64,000 nucleotides of DNA from Bacillus haynesii (GTDB taxonomy: Bacteria > Bacillota > Bacilli > Bacillales > Bacillaceae), in the NCBI RefSeq assembly GCF_001969855.1, contig NZ_MRBL01000017.1, positions 153,092 to 217,091 of the forward strand, written 5' to 3'. The position numbers and the translations under genes were made by a program. A model generated the notes under the pieces. It was given only the letters and a program-made list of their open reading frames with translations, made no database searches and had not been told where the DNA came from. Position 1 is the first letter of the stretch. Each line of letters opens with the position of its first letter. This document shows, one piece after another, positions 8,267 through 17,453 of this stretch.

Positions 8267-9766
8267 ATGAATAGATCTGACTATATGAAGCATGACGCAG
8301 TTGCTTTATCTAAGCTTATCAAACATGGGGAAGTAACGGTGAATGAATTAATTGACGCTGCTTTTTCCCGTCTTGAAGAAGTTAATCCAGAACTGAATGC
8401 GGTCATTCGGACGAGAAAAGAGCAAGTCAAACATGAATGCAAACAGCTTGATATCAGACAGCAGCCGTTTGCCGGGGTGCCGATCCTTTTAAAGGATATC
8501 TCCCAAGCGTTGAAAGGGGAGCCTCTTACAGCCGGAGCCAAGCTGCTTTCAGCTTATCAACCAAAGCGCGATTCGAATTTCGTCGCTAAATTGCGCGGCG
8601 CCGGTTTTTTATTTCTCGGTCAAACGAATACGCCCGAATACGGATTGAAAAATATTTCTGAGCCTGAATTATATGGGCCGTCGCGAAATCCCTGGAACAC
8701 CGATTATTCACCAGGTGGTTCAAGCGGCGGTTCTGCTGCTGCGGTGGCGGCCGGAATCGTTCCCCTTGCAGGGGCTAGCGACGGGGGAGGCTCCATCCGG
8801 ATCCCCGCTTCCTTTACCGGGCTATTCGGTCTGAAGCCGACCCGGGGCAGAACGCCTGTAGGGCCGGGCGCCGGGCGGCAGTGGCAGGGGGCATCGATTG
8901 ATTTTGTGCTGTCACGTACGGTCAGAGACAGCGCTGCGCTCCTAGATATTTTGCAAACCGTTCAGCCTGAAGCTGCTTTTCAAACGCCTTTATTTCCAGG
9001 CCATTATGAAGAGGATATGAACAAAGGGCTGGAGCGCCCTTTGAAAATCGCATTTTCTGTAGAATCACCCGTCGGAACGCCTGTCAGTGATGAAGCCAAA
9101 CAAGCAGTCCGCCGTACCGTTCGATGGCTGGAAGCGCAGGGACACCATGTCGAAGAGCAGACAAACGGGGTTGACGGACTCCGGTTAATGGAGAACTACT
9201 ACTTAATGAACAGCGGCGAAATTTCCGCGATGATCCTGGGAATGGAAAAAACGCTTGGAAGAGCGATCACTGTTCAGGACGTTGAAATTGTCACATGGGT
9301 GTTGAATGAAGCGGGCAAAAAAGTGTCGGCAGCCGAATTTACGGCAAGCCTTGCTTCCTGGGATCAAGCAGCTGCACAAATGGCGGCGTTTCATGAGACC
9401 TATGATCTGTATGTGACCCCGGCAACGGCTTACCCCGCTCCAAAGGTCGGCGAGCTTACCCATACCGAAAAAGAAGCCGAAGCGCTCCTGAAAGTGAGTG
9501 AGCTGGAAAAAAGCGAGCAGCAGTCGCTGATTTATCAAATGTTTTTGAAAAGCTTAACATATACACCATTCACACAGCTTGCCAACTTAACCGGACAGCC
9601 TGCAATGAGCGTCCCGGTCCACCTGACAAATGAAGGTTTGCCGCTCGGCGTTCAAGTGACGGCTCCGAAAGGAAAGGAACACTGGCTGCTTCGCACCGCC
9701 CATTTATTAGAGCAATCAGACTTATGGATCGGAATGAAAGGCAATCCAATGTTCGGCAGTCTATAA
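8267..9766 (+). CDS. Amidase signature family hydrolase
   Basis: The 499-residue enzyme of the amidase signature family has the Ser-cisSer-Lys triad readable as Lys76 (VPILLKD), Ser152 in [15 protein letters not shown] and the nucleophile Ser176 in [11 protein letters not shown]. The family cleaves carboxamides to acid and ammonia. It includes GatA, but the absence of gatC/gatB neighbours and the C-terminal sequence argue for a stand-alone amidase. There is no signal peptide, so it is cytosolic. It ends in a strong terminator shared with the convergent pepF gene. The substrate cannot be inferred. Confidence 0.85.
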   Translation: MNRSDYMKHDAVALSKLIKHGEVTVNELIDAAFSRLEEVNPELNAVIRTRKEQVKHECKQLDIRQQPFAGVPILLKDISQALKGEPLTAGAKLLSAYQPKRDSNFVAKLRGAGFLFLGQTNTPEYGLKNISEPELYGPSRNPWNTDYSPGGSSGGSAAAVAAGIVPLAGASDGGGSIRIPASFTGLFGLKPTRGRTPVGPGAGRQWQGASIDFVLSRTVRDSAALLDILQTVQPEAAFQTPLFPGHYEEDMNKGLERPLKIAFSVESPVGTPVSDEAKQAVRRTVRWLEAQGHHVEEQTNGVDGLRLMENYYLMNSGEISAMILGMEKTLGRAITVQDVEIVTWVLNEAGKKVSAAEFTASLASWDQAAAQMAAFHETYDLYVTPATAYPAPKVGELTHTEKEAEALLKVSELEKSEQQSLIYQMFLKSLTYTPFTQLANLTGQPAMSVPVHLTNEGLPLGVQVTAPKGKEHWLLRTAHLLEQSDLWIGMKGNPMFGSL

Positions 9767-9774
9767 CCGCATAA

Positions 9775-9810
9775 AAGAAGACCGGCCGTTAATCAGGCCG
9801 GTCTTCTTTT
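9775..9810. terminator. Bidirectional terminator overlapping the pepF 3' end
   Basis: AAGAAGACCGGCC (9775-9787) and GGCCGGTCTTCTTTT (9796-9810) form a 13-bp stem with an 8-nt loop. The pepF stop codon (9789-9791) is in the loop, so one stem arm also codes the last residues of PepF. Confidence 0.92.
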
Positions 9811-11624
9811 GTATCGTACAGTTTTTCAAGCTCGTCAACCAATGTTCCGACATACGCCACAGCCCGGCGGACCGGTTGATCCGTCGACATGTCAACACCG
9901 GTGTGTTTCAACAAGTCCAGCGGCTTCATTGTACCGCCTGCTTTTAAAACGTTCAGCCATCTGTCGACGGCAGGGCGGCCTTCTTCTTTGATTTGCTGAG
10001 AGACGATCGTCGATGCTGTCAGCCCGGCTGAATAGGTGTAAGGATATAACCCCATGTAATAGTGTGGCTGACGCATCCACGTTAAGCCTGCTCCTTCATC
10101 AAGCTTTACTCCGCTGCCCCAGAATTCGGACAGCACGGCGTTGGTTTGTTCAGACAGTACGGAGGCTGTAAGTGCGCACCCCTGTTCGGCGAGTTCGTAG
10201 ACTCTCCGCTGATATTCCCCTTCAAGCAGATGGGTGACGAAATTATGGTAATACGTGCCCATCAGCTGGTTGATGACCCAGCGCTTCATTTTCGGGTCAT
10301 TTGTTTTGGAAAACAAATGCTGGGCGAGAAGCATTTCGTTCATTGTAGAAGGCGCTTCAATAAAATATAGAGACGGTCTGACGTTCATGATGCGCTGCTT
10401 GCGGTTTGCGAAGTAGAAATGGCCGGCATGACCGAGTTCATGGGCAAGTGTAAAGGCATCCCGCATCGTATCCGTCCATGTCATCAAAATGAAAGGATGC
10501 ACCCCGTACGGGCTTGAACAAAACGCGCCCGTAGATTTGCCGATGTTGTCAGCGAGATCAACCCACCGCTCAGTCAAGGCGGTTTCCATGACTTCCGCGT
10601 ACTCCGGTCCCATCACTTGTAAAGCGTCCAGGATCATGCGGCCGGCCTGTTCGTAAGTCGTCTTTGGACTGAAGTCGTGATCGAGCGGAGCCTGCAAATC
10701 GCAGAAGCGCATCTCGTCAAGGTCTAATACGCGTTTTTTCAAGGCGGCATACTTGCGCATATGAGGTGCAAGTTCGTTTTTAATCACATCAAGCTGGTTG
10801 TGGTACATTTCGAGCGTGACGCTTTGCGGCTGAAGAAGCATATGGGTGACGGATTCATATCCGCGCAGCCTTGACATGCCGACCTGTTTTTTGACTTCTG
10901 TTTCATAGATGGCGGCGATGGTGTTTTTGTATGTTTGCAGGGTATTTGTAAAGGAGTCAAATGCGGTTCTGCGAATATGCGTATCAGGAGAGAACATGTA
11001 TTTTCCTTCATATAACGCGAACGAATTAGCCAGCTCATTGCCGTTCCGGTCCTGAATCGGGGAAAATTGCATATCCGCAAGCTTCGCCATCCCGAAAATT
11101 TTGTACGGTGCATCATGTACTTCACCTAATATGGCTAACGCTTCCTCTGTTTCGGGAGCAAGTTTATACGGCTTGCGCTCCATTATCTCCATCAGCATTT
11201 TGCTGAAAGGCTCCAGTCCTTTCTCGCTTTTTATGTACGTCTCCACTTGATGTTCGGGGAATTCGAGAATTTCCGATTGGATAAATGAAAGCCCGGCGTT
11301 TAGTTTAGCTTGCAGTGCGGCCATCCTTGAAGCATCGGCTTGGTTGACGGGGTTTGTCAAATCTTCGGACTTTCTGAGGTGAGTATAGGCGACGGTCCGG
11401 ATTAGACGCTCTAGCAGTTTTTCCTGGAGCATTAAACAATCGAGCAACACGTCAGCTCCTTCGTGAAGCCTTCCTTTAAAAGAGCCGATCAATACGAGAT
11501 CTTCCTCAATTTTTACAAGTGCGTCTTCCCAAGCTTCATAAGAAGAAAATAAATCAGTAAGATTCCAAGTCAGTTCCTGCGGCACCTCAGAGCGCTTCGG
11601 TCTTTTTTCTGCCACTTTTTCCAA
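9789..11624 (-). CDS. pepF: Oligoendopeptidase F (M3 family)
   Basis: The 611-residue cytosolic zinc oligopeptidase has the M3 motif AHELGHAGHFYF, with HELGH near residue 394 and the third ligand Glu in FIEAPSTMNE about 30 residues later. N-terminal helices (TWNLTDLFSSYEAWE) are typical of PepF/oligoendopeptidase F. The enzyme degrades short peptides. The start is TTG at 11622-11624, with AAGGGGAGG seven bases upstream. The last codons form the arm of the terminator stem. PepF has been linked in B. subtilis to sporulation-initiation peptides, but nothing here tests that role. Confidence 0.93.
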   Translation of the reverse strand: MEKVAEKRPKRSEVPQELTWNLTDLFSSYEAWEDALVKIEEDLVLIGSFKGRLHEGADVLLDCLMLQEKLLERLIRTVAYTHLRKSEDLTNPVNQADASRMAALQAKLNAGLSFIQSEILEFPEHQVETYIKSEKGLEPFSKMLMEIMERKPYKLAPETEEALAILGEVHDAPYKIFGMAKLADMQFSPIQDRNGNELANSFALYEGKYMFSPDTHIRRTAFDSFTNTLQTYKNTIAAIYETEVKKQVGMSRLRGYESVTHMLLQPQSVTLEMYHNQLDVIKNELAPHMRKYAALKKRVLDLDEMRFCDLQAPLDHDFSPKTTYEQAGRMILDALQVMGPEYAEVMETALTERWVDLADNIGKSTGAFCSSPYGVHPFILMTWTDTMRDAFTLAHELGHAGHFYFANRKQRIMNVRPSLYFIEAPSTMNEMLLAQHLFSKTNDPKMKRWVINQLMGTYYHNFVTHLLEGEYQRRVYELAEQGCALTASVLSEQTNAVLSEFWGSGVKLDEGAGLTWMRQPHYYMGLYPYTYSAGLTASTIVSQQIKEEGRPAVDRWLNVLKAGGTMKPLDLLKHTGVDMSTDQPVRRAVAYVGTLVDELEKLYDTKEDRPD

Positions 11625-11697
11625 TGTACAGCCTCCCCTTGAAAGTATTTCGTGTTTCTAATTAATTATATAAAAGACGGCAGCAGAATGAAATAAA

Positions 11698-11725
11698 AAA
11701 CGACGGCTTCTGAAGAAACCGTCGC
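11698..11725 (-). terminator. Terminator of the GlsB/YeaQ/YmgE gene
   Basis: Read on the minus strand, CGACGGTTTC and GAAGCCGTCG pair around TTCA and are followed by TTTTTTATTT. It lies directly after the minus-strand stop at 11740. Confidence 0.88.
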
Positions 11726-11739
11726 AAATCGTCCGCTTA

Positions 11740-12006
11740 TTAAGCATTGCGGTTTCGTCCGCCCATGCTTCTCATGACGAGGCTGACGATGAAGATCAAA
11801 ATGATCGCCCCGATCAGGGCCGGTATGATATTAAACCCGCCGATCGTCGGACCCCAGCGTCCCAAAATCATGGAGCCGAGCCATGAACCGATAAATCCCG
11901 CAATAATATTTCCAATGATTCCTCCGGGTACATCACGCCTGATAATGAGGCCGGCCAGCCAGCCTAAAATTCCGCCGATGATCAATGACCAAATAAATCC
12001 AAACAT
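11740..12006 (-). CDS. GlsB/YeaQ/YmgE family stress membrane protein
   Basis: The 88-residue very hydrophobic protein has three predicted transmembrane helices rich in small residues. The family pattern is visible: GGILGWLAG in helix 1, then GGIIGNIIAGFIGSWLG in helix 2, then a third Ile/Val-rich helix and a short basic tail GGRNRNA. Relatives in Bacillus (YwzA, YdaS) are general stress proteins of unknown mechanism. AAGGAGG precedes the ATG. The gene is monocistronic, with its own terminator. I could not find a convincing SigB promoter upstream on the minus strand. Confidence 0.85.
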   Translation of the reverse strand: MFGFIWSLIIGGILGWLAGLIIRRDVPGGIIGNIIAGFIGSWLGSMILGRWGPTIGGFNIIPALIGAIILIFIVSLVMRSMGGRNRNA

Positions 12007-12093
12007 TGAACAAAACCTCCTTGTTTTTTAGACATTTTCAGCCTTATACCTATCTTTTGGAATTCGTGAATAAATATACAAATTTTCTCTAAA

Positions 12094-12119
12094 TGAAACC
12101 ATTCGGGCGAACAAACGTA
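12094..12119 (+). promoter_or_regulatory. SigW-type ECF promoter of the serine hydrolase gene
   Basis: TGAAAC (12094-12099), exactly 16 bp of spacer, then CGTA (12116-12119). This is a full match to the published SigW consensus TGAAAC-N16-CGTA. It lies 57 bp upstream of the ATG at 12177 on the same strand. Confidence 0.85.
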
Positions 12120-12176
12120 TGGAATACGGACACCTAGAACAGGCATAAGACGCTTAAATCAAGAGAGGAGAGTAAA

Positions 12177-13892
12177 ATGAGACAGCCTATAAAGGAATTA
12201 AAAGGCTTTCGGGCATTTGCCCTGGAAAAAATGAAGGAGTGGAACGTTCCCGGAGCCGCTGTTGCAGTCATTAAGGAAGACGAGATCATCATGGCGGAAG
12301 GGTTTGGATTCAGGGATAAAGAGCGGAAATTAAAGGTAAACCCGGAAACGGTATTTGCGATCGGTTCCGCCTCCAAGTCATTTACAACGGCGGCGATGGC
12401 AGTTTTGGCTGATGAAGGGAAAATGGAATGGGACAAGCCGGTAAGAGAGTATCTTCCTGAGTTTAAGATGCATGATCCGGTGGCAACTGAACGGATGACT
12501 CCCCGTGATCTGGCGTGCCATCGTTCGGGCCTTCCAAGACACGAAATGATGTGGTACAATTCCTCTTTTTCAAGGGAAGAGCTTTTCAGACGGGTCCGCT
12601 ACCTTGAGCCGAATTTGGATTTTCGATCAAAATGGCAGTATCAGAATCTGATGTATATGACGGCCGGTTATCTTGCGGGAAGAATAGCGGGGACGACATG
12701 GGAGGATCTTGTTTATGAGCGGCTTTTCAAACCTTTGCATATGACATCCAGCAGCTTTTCGGTCGAAGATATGCAAAAGCTTTCCGATTTTGCCTTTCCA
12801 TATCAAGAGAAAAACGGAACGATTGAAAAAATTTCTTTTCGCAATATCGATGTGATCGGGCCGGCTGGATCGATCAATTCCAATGCTGTGGATATGGCAA
12901 ATTGGGTGCTGCTTCAGCTTGGCAGCGGCAAATTCAGCGGGATTTTATCAGAGGGAAGCCTTCATGAACTGCATACGCCTTGCATTTCCTGCGACTCTAT
13001 TATTAAAGCGAAGGAACTTCCGGTCTGCAGCTATGGGCTCGGCTGGTTTGTTGAACCGTACCGGGGCAGCCATATGATTCATCATGGGGGAAATATTGAC
13101 GGTTTTTCATCGCTTGTCGCTTTCATGCCTTATGAAAAAATCGGGATTGTCATTTTAACAAATATGAACGGCAGCTTTCTCCCAAATGTTCTGGCGTTTA
13201 ATATTTTTGACCGCTTGCTTGGATTGGAAGAGATCGATTGGAGCGGTCGGCTGAAAGGCGAAGCGGAAAAAATAATGAAAGCCGCTTTAGGAGTGGATCG
13301 AACCGCGGATCTTACCAAAATTGAAGGAACGACTCCTTCTCATGCCCTGAAGGACTACACAGGTGTATACGAGCATCCCGGCTACGGCGAAATCAAAATA
13401 GAGCTGAAAGACGGCGTGTTACAGGCGCTCTTCAATTCGTTTGTGATGCCTTTGAAGCATTATCATTACAATATATTCGAGATGAAAATGCCGCTCACGG
13501 AGATGGCGATGCTCGCATCCTTCGACACTGATATACACGGACATATCAGCCGCCTTTCCGTACCGTTTGAAATGGCGGAAGGCGCTGGAAAAATCGAATT
13601 TGTCAGGAAGCCGGATCAGCAATTGTACGACCCTGAATTTCTTGCTTCTTTAACAGGGGAATATGCATTGGAAGATGGAACAGATGTCGTTGTGTCTCTC
13701 AGAAACAACCGGACGCTCTGGGTTTCATTGCCCGGTCAGCCTGATTACGAACTTGAACCTTACCTTGAGTTGACATTTCAAATCAAAAATCTGCCGGGTT
13801 TCAGCGTCCGATTTGAAGCTGGCGATTCCGGACAGGTAACAGGTTTGCGCTTCATCCAGCCGAATGGAGAATTTCCTGCTGTCCGGAAATAG
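12177..13892 (+). CDS. Serine hydrolase, beta-lactamase/PBP4* family (S12) with C-terminal extension
   Basis: The 571-residue protein has a class C beta-lactamase fold (residues about 1-350): catalytic SxxK as Ser64-Ala-Ser-Lys67 (GSASKSFT), the YxN motif in KWQYQNLMYM, and HHGGNIDGF as the third box. Residues about 380-570 form a beta-rich C-terminal region like the DUF3471-type tail of PbpE-like proteins and esterases. I see no signal peptide, so it is probably cytosolic unless exported otherwise. Substrates may be D-amino-acid peptides or esters. GAGAGGAG precedes the ATG. The SigW promoter ties it to the cell-envelope stress response, like B. subtilis pbpE. Confidence 0.85.
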   Translation: MRQPIKELKGFRAFALEKMKEWNVPGAAVAVIKEDEIIMAEGFGFRDKERKLKVNPETVFAIGSASKSFTTAAMAVLADEGKMEWDKPVREYLPEFKMHDPVATERMTPRDLACHRSGLPRHEMMWYNSSFSREELFRRVRYLEPNLDFRSKWQYQNLMYMTAGYLAGRIAGTTWEDLVYERLFKPLHMTSSSFSVEDMQKLSDFAFPYQEKNGTIEKISFRNIDVIGPAGSINSNAVDMANWVLLQLGSGKFSGILSEGSLHELHTPCISCDSIIKAKELPVCSYGLGWFVEPYRGSHMIHHGGNIDGFSSLVAFMPYEKIGIVILTNMNGSFLPNVLAFNIFDRLLGLEEIDWSGRLKGEAEKIMKAALGVDRTADLTKIEGTTPSHALKDYTGVYEHPGYGEIKIELKDGVLQALFNSFVMPLKHYHYNIFEMKMPLTEMAMLASFDTDIHGHISRLSVPFEMAEGAGKIEFVRKPDQQLYDPEFLASLTGEYALEDGTDVVVSLRNNRTLWVSLPGQPDYELEPYLELTFQIKNLPGFSVRFEAGDSGQVTGLRFIQPNGEFPAVRK

Positions 13893-13951
13893 CAGCAGAA
13901 GACATATTTCGATTTATTTCCCGAGAAATATACAGGTGTGAGCCAGCCTAG

Positions 13952-15274
13952 TCACTCCTGGATGGCTTCCAGCAATAAATCCGCCAGATGAACGGCTCTC
14001 ACTCGGTCTGTAAGCCCTGCTCGTTCAATGCCGAGCTTCATTTGCAGCAGACATCCGGGATTAGCCGTAACGATCGTAGCGGCCCGGGTCGCTGCTGCTG
14101 CTTCCATTTTAGTATCGAGAATTTTCATCGACATTTCGGATTCGACAATGTTATAAATGCCAGCTGATCCACAGCAGCTTTCGGCATTTTTCATTTCCTT
14201 GAATTCAATGCCCTTGATGCTGCGAATAAGGCGTCTCGGCTCAGCAGACGTTTTCATGACATTTCGCAAATGGCACGAATCTTGGTAGGTGACGATTTGC
14301 TGCGGCAATTCAAGGGATTGCTGATCAAAGTTCAGTTCCAACAGGACGGAAGAAAAGTCTTTTAGTTTCCGTGTGAAAGATGCTGCCCGTTCCCGCCATT
14401 CAGAGTCATCTTTCAGGAGATGATCATATTCCTTTAAAAATGCTCCGCATCCGCCTGCATTTGTCACAATAAAGTCCGCGTTTGAATCCTCGAATGCCTG
14501 AATATTTCGCTTTGCGAGCAGGATGGCCTCAGACTTTTCGCCGCTGTGTCCGTGGAGGGCGCCGCAGCAGGTCTGCTGTTCGGGAATGATGATCTCGCAG
14601 CCGGCCAGCCGCAACAGCTCGATGGTTGCCGTATTCGTATCTAAAAACAACGTATCCATGAGGCAGCCTGAGAAAAAGGCGGCCCGTTTTTTTCTCTCCC
14701 CGATCGCAGGGAGCAGGTGCGGCCGTTTTTTCAGCTGCTTCATATCGGGAACTTTCGGCAAAACCGCCTCCATTTTCGCGAGATGGTCCGGCAAAAGCCG
14801 AAGCAAGCCCGATTTGCGAATCACGTTTTGCATGCCGGAACGCTGATAAACGCCGAGCATTCCGGTCAGCGCCCTGATTCTGTTTTGGTGGGGGAAAAGC
14901 CCTTTGAATACTGCGCGGCGAAGCACTTTAACCGGAAAGGCGTGCTTTTTGTTCTGCTGAATAATATCCCTCGCTTCTTCAAGCAAACGTCCGTAGTTTA
15001 CGCCTGACGGACATACAGGTTCACACGCGCGGCAGCCGAGGCAAAGCTCCAGTGACCGTTCGACATCCTCATCAGGCTCGATCGTCCCGTCGACGACCGC
15101 TTTCATGAGCGCGATGCGTCCGCGCGGTGAATGGCTTTCTTGAAAACCGGATTCGATGTAGGTGGGGCATGACGGCAGACAAAAGCCGCAGCGCATGCAA
15201 TTCAGCAGCTCTTCCTCATTCATTCGTTGTTTAAACTGCTGTTCAATGACCTTTCTTTCGTTAGCTGTCGTCAT
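13952..15274 (-). CDS. glcF: Glycolate oxidase iron-sulfur subunit GlcF
   Basis: The 440-residue cytosolic electron-transfer subunit has two 4Fe-4S ferredoxin motifs near the N-terminus (CMRCGFCLPSCP and CLGCRACEPVCP), followed by two CCG domains, seen as QTCCGALHGHSG and ESCCGSAGIYN. It works with the flavoprotein GlcD to oxidise glycolate or a related 2-hydroxyacid. The ATG overlaps the end of glcD by 4 bp, showing translational coupling. It corresponds to B. subtilis ysfD. I see no clear terminator in the 59 bp to the convergent serine hydrolase gene. Confidence 0.92.
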   Translation of the reverse strand: MTTANERKVIEQQFKQRMNEEELLNCMRCGFCLPSCPTYIESGFQESHSPRGRIALMKAVVDGTIEPDEDVERSLELCLGCRACEPVCPSGVNYGRLLEEARDIIQQNKKHAFPVKVLRRAVFKGLFPHQNRIRALTGMLGVYQRSGMQNVIRKSGLLRLLPDHLAKMEAVLPKVPDMKQLKKRPHLLPAIGERKKRAAFFSGCLMDTLFLDTNTATIELLRLAGCEIIIPEQQTCCGALHGHSGEKSEAILLAKRNIQAFEDSNADFIVTNAGGCGAFLKEYDHLLKDDSEWRERAASFTRKLKDFSSVLLELNFDQQSLELPQQIVTYQDSCHLRNVMKTSAEPRRLIRSIKGIEFKEMKNAESCCGSAGIYNIVESEMSMKILDTKMEAAAATRAATIVTANPGCLLQMKLGIERAGLTDRVRAVHLADLLLEAIQE

Positions 15275-16683
15275 TTTGTCACCACCACCCGCTTGCGGGA
15301 GTCCTTCGCAAATATCTTCCCGGGATTCATGATGCTGTTTGGATCCAGCGCCTGTTTTACCGCCTTCATGGCGGCGATTCCCGCTTTGCCCAGCTTCAGT
15401 TCCAAATAGGGGGCTTTCATTTCGCCGACCCCATGTTCTCCGGTGATTGTTCCTCCCAGTTCAACCGCTTTTTTAAAGATGTCTTCAAAAGCCTGTTCGA
15501 CCCGTTTCATTTCTTCACTGTTTCTGACATCTGTCGTACATGTCGGATGAAGGTTGCCGTCGCCTGCGTGCCCGAATGTACAAATCGATATTTGGTGCTT
15601 TTCGGCGATCGTATTAATCGCTTTTACCATTTCGGCAATTTCTGAGCGCGGTACCGTGGCATCCTCCAGAATGGTCGTCGGCTTTAAACGGGCTAAAGCT
15701 GAAAGTGCGGTGCGGCGGGCTTCCCGAAGGTTTTCTGCTTCAGATTCTGTTTGTGCAGTTTGAACGGACACAGCATTTCCTTTTTTGCATATTTCTTCAA
15801 TCACGGCAATGTCACGGCGGACTGCTTCTTCGGTGCCGTCCTGTTCGATCAGGAGAACCGCTTTGGCATGGACGGGAAGGCCGATTTTCGCAAAGTCCTC
15901 GATCACCTGAATTGTGGGTTGATCGAGAAATTCGAGCGTCGCCGGAATGATTTTGTGTGCGATGATATTTGAAACAGTTTGGGCTGCAGAGTCGATATCT
16001 TGAAAGAGAGCGAGGACGGTTTTTTTTGTTTCGGGTGCCGGGATGAGTTTTAATGTTGCTTCAGTGATGATGCCGAGCGTTCCTTCAGAACCGACGAACA
16101 GACGCGTCAAATCATAGCCGGCAACGTCTTTGGCGAGCTTGCCGCCGGTGCGGATGATGTCCCCGTTTGCTAGAACGATTTCCAGCGCCATGACATAATC
16201 GCGGGTCACTCCGTATTTCAAACCGCGGAGGCCGCCTGAGTTTTCGTTGATATTTCCGCCAATTGTCGAGATCTTCATTGAGCTCGGATCGGGCGGATAA
16301 AATAATCCCTTTTCTTCAGCGGCGTGAATTAAATCAAGCGTGATCACGCCAGGCTGAACGGTTATCGTTAAATTTTCTTCATCGATTTCTAAAATTTGAT
16401 TCATATGCTTAAACAGGAGGACAATTCCCCCTTCAGTCGGGCATGTGCCGGCACAAAGGTTAGTACCTGAACCTCTCGGCACAATCGGAATGCGGTGCGT
16501 GTTGCAGATTTTCACGATTTGCGATACTTCTTCTTTGCTGCGCGGGGCAATGACCGCGTCAGGCATTGATTGAAACTGGGGTGTCGCATCATAGGAATAA
16601 ACGAGCCGTCCGGCGTTCGAATCGTCATAATTGGCAGAGCCGACAATCTCAATCAGCTGGGATCTCACTTGTGAGGAAATCAT
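15271..16683 (-). CDS. glcD: Glycolate oxidase FAD-linked subunit GlcD
   Basis: The 470-residue FAD-dependent 2-hydroxyacid oxidoreductase is of the PCMH/GlcD type. The FAD-binding segment is visible as PIVPRGSGTNLCAGTCP and GGNINENSGG. The C-terminal FAD-oxidase half ends with the conserved TGEHGVGEMKAPYL and PNSIMNPGKIF. It oxidises glycolate or D-lactate-like acids and passes electrons to the glcF product. It is the first gene of a two-gene operon (B. subtilis ysfC-ysfD). A possible cre-like site lies about 35 bp upstream of the start. Confidence 0.92.
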   Translation of the reverse strand: MISSQVRSQLIEIVGSANYDDSNAGRLVYSYDATPQFQSMPDAVIAPRSKEEVSQIVKICNTHRIPIVPRGSGTNLCAGTCPTEGGIVLLFKHMNQILEIDEENLTITVQPGVITLDLIHAAEEKGLFYPPDPSSMKISTIGGNINENSGGLRGLKYGVTRDYVMALEIVLANGDIIRTGGKLAKDVAGYDLTRLFVGSEGTLGIITEATLKLIPAPETKKTVLALFQDIDSAAQTVSNIIAHKIIPATLEFLDQPTIQVIEDFAKIGLPVHAKAVLLIEQDGTEEAVRRDIAVIEEICKKGNAVSVQTAQTESEAENLREARRTALSALARLKPTTILEDATVPRSEIAEMVKAINTIAEKHQISICTFGHAGDGNLHPTCTTDVRNSEEMKRVEQAFEDIFKKAVELGGTITGEHGVGEMKAPYLELKLGKAGIAAMKAVKQALDPNSIMNPGKIFAKDSRKRVVVTK

Positions 16684-16717
16684 GTATGATCACATCCTTT
16701 ACCAATTATTATACAAA

Positions 16718-16731
16718 AACAAACGCTTTCA
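16718..16731 (-). promoter_or_regulatory. Weak cre-like site upstream of glcD
   Basis: On the minus strand the sequence is TGAAAGCGTTTGTT, matching 11 of 14 positions of the cre consensus TGWAANCGNTNWCA with one perfect half site. The position fits CcpA repression of glcDF, but the second half is poor. Confidence 0.3.
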
Positions 16732-16762
16732 AAAAATCATTCTTTTAAACTTCCAAAATAAA

Positions 16763-16796
16763 AAAGAACCCGTTTTCAAAGAAAACGCGGTTCTTT
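16763..16796 (-). terminator. Terminator of the PTS operon
   Basis: AAAGAACC and GTTTTC (16763-16777) pair with GAAAAC and GGTTCTTT (16781-16796). On the minus strand the stem is followed by a T-rich run. It lies just beyond the IIB stop codon. Confidence 0.85.
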
Positions 16797-16805
16797 GCAA
16801 GAGGA

Positions 16806-17108
16806 TCAGGTTGCAAGGCTGATTGCTTGATTCAGCACTTTTGCTCCATCCATCATTCCATAGGCCATTTGGTCAATGACGGCCACGGGCGTATGATACG
16901 GCTCGGCACGCTCTGTCATTTGCCCTTTTAAATACCTGACCTGCGGACCAATCAGTATCACATCAATTTCATCCAGATGGCTTGGTAAATCTGCCTCCGC
17001 ATACGCATTAATTTCGGCCTTCAATGAACGGCTTTTCGCTTCTTCCCTTATTTTTTTCACCAATATACTCGTAGACATTCCGGCTGAACATACAAGTGCG
17101 ATCTTCAT
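16806..17108 (-). CDS. PTS lactose/cellobiose family EIIB subunit
   Basis: The 100-residue product has the phosphocysteine at position 7 in LVCSAGMSTSILVKKI and the IGPQVRYL motif of cellobiose/chitobiose IIB proteins. It receives phosphate from IIA and passes it to the sugar carried by IIC at the inner membrane face. I chose the ATG at 17108. It overlaps the IIA stop by 4 bp and has AGAGGAG upstream within iiA. The longer open frame reaching 17330 runs inside iiA in another frame and is spurious. This is the last gene of the operon. Confidence 0.92.
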   Translation of the reverse strand: MKIALVCSAGMSTSILVKKIREEAKSRSLKAEINAYAEADLPSHLDEIDVILIGPQVRYLKGQMTERAEPYHTPVAVIDQMAYGMMDGAKVLNQAISLAT

Positions 17109-17437
17109 TCTCCTCTTCCTTTCCCAAGCTCTTGATATAAATGAATCATTTCTTTCGCCAAATCTTTTACTGTCATGGCTGTCATTAAATGGTCCTGCGC
17201 ATGGATTAATAATAGATTGGGTGAAAGGCCTTCGCCTTGTGCTTCTTTTTGCAGGAGGCGGGTTTGTGCCTGATGCGCTTGGCTCAGCTCCGATTCTGCT
17301 TCTTGTATCTTTTGATACCCTTTTTCGCATTCGTGATGTTTCACAAGCTGTAACGCTTCCATTGCAGAAGAACGCGCATTTCCGGCGTGAAGGATGATTT
17401 CAAATGAGACCTGTTCCAATTGAAGTGTATCTGCCAT
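17105..17437 (-). CDS. PTS lactose/cellobiose family EIIA subunit
   Basis: The 110-residue all-helical EIIA has the active-site histidine region LLLIHAQDHLMTAMTVKDLA; by analogy His in IHAQDH is phosphorylated by HPr. The N-terminal FEIILHAGNARSSAMEAL is characteristic of LicA/CelC/ChbA. I chose the ATG at 17437, eight bases after AAGGAG. A GTG at 17446 sits on the Shine-Dalgarno and is unlikely. It lies 16 bp after the IIC stop and overlaps the IIB start by 4 bp. Confidence 0.92.
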   Translation of the reverse strand: MADTLQLEQVSFEIILHAGNARSSAMEALQLVKHHECEKGYQKIQEAESELSQAHQAQTRLLQKEAQGEGLSPNLLLIHAQDHLMTAMTVKDLAKEMIHLYQELGKGRGE

Positions 17438-17453
17438 AACATTCACTCCTTAT

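Noticed and set aside
8168..8293. N-terminal extension of the GNAT gene
   Set aside because: The ATG at 8167 has an optimal AAGGAG; the extension would cross the divergent amidase promoter and adds non-domain sequence.
17109..17330. N-terminal extension of the EIIB ORF
   Set aside because: It is out of frame inside the EIIA gene and low-complexity; the ATG at 17108 has its own ribosome site.
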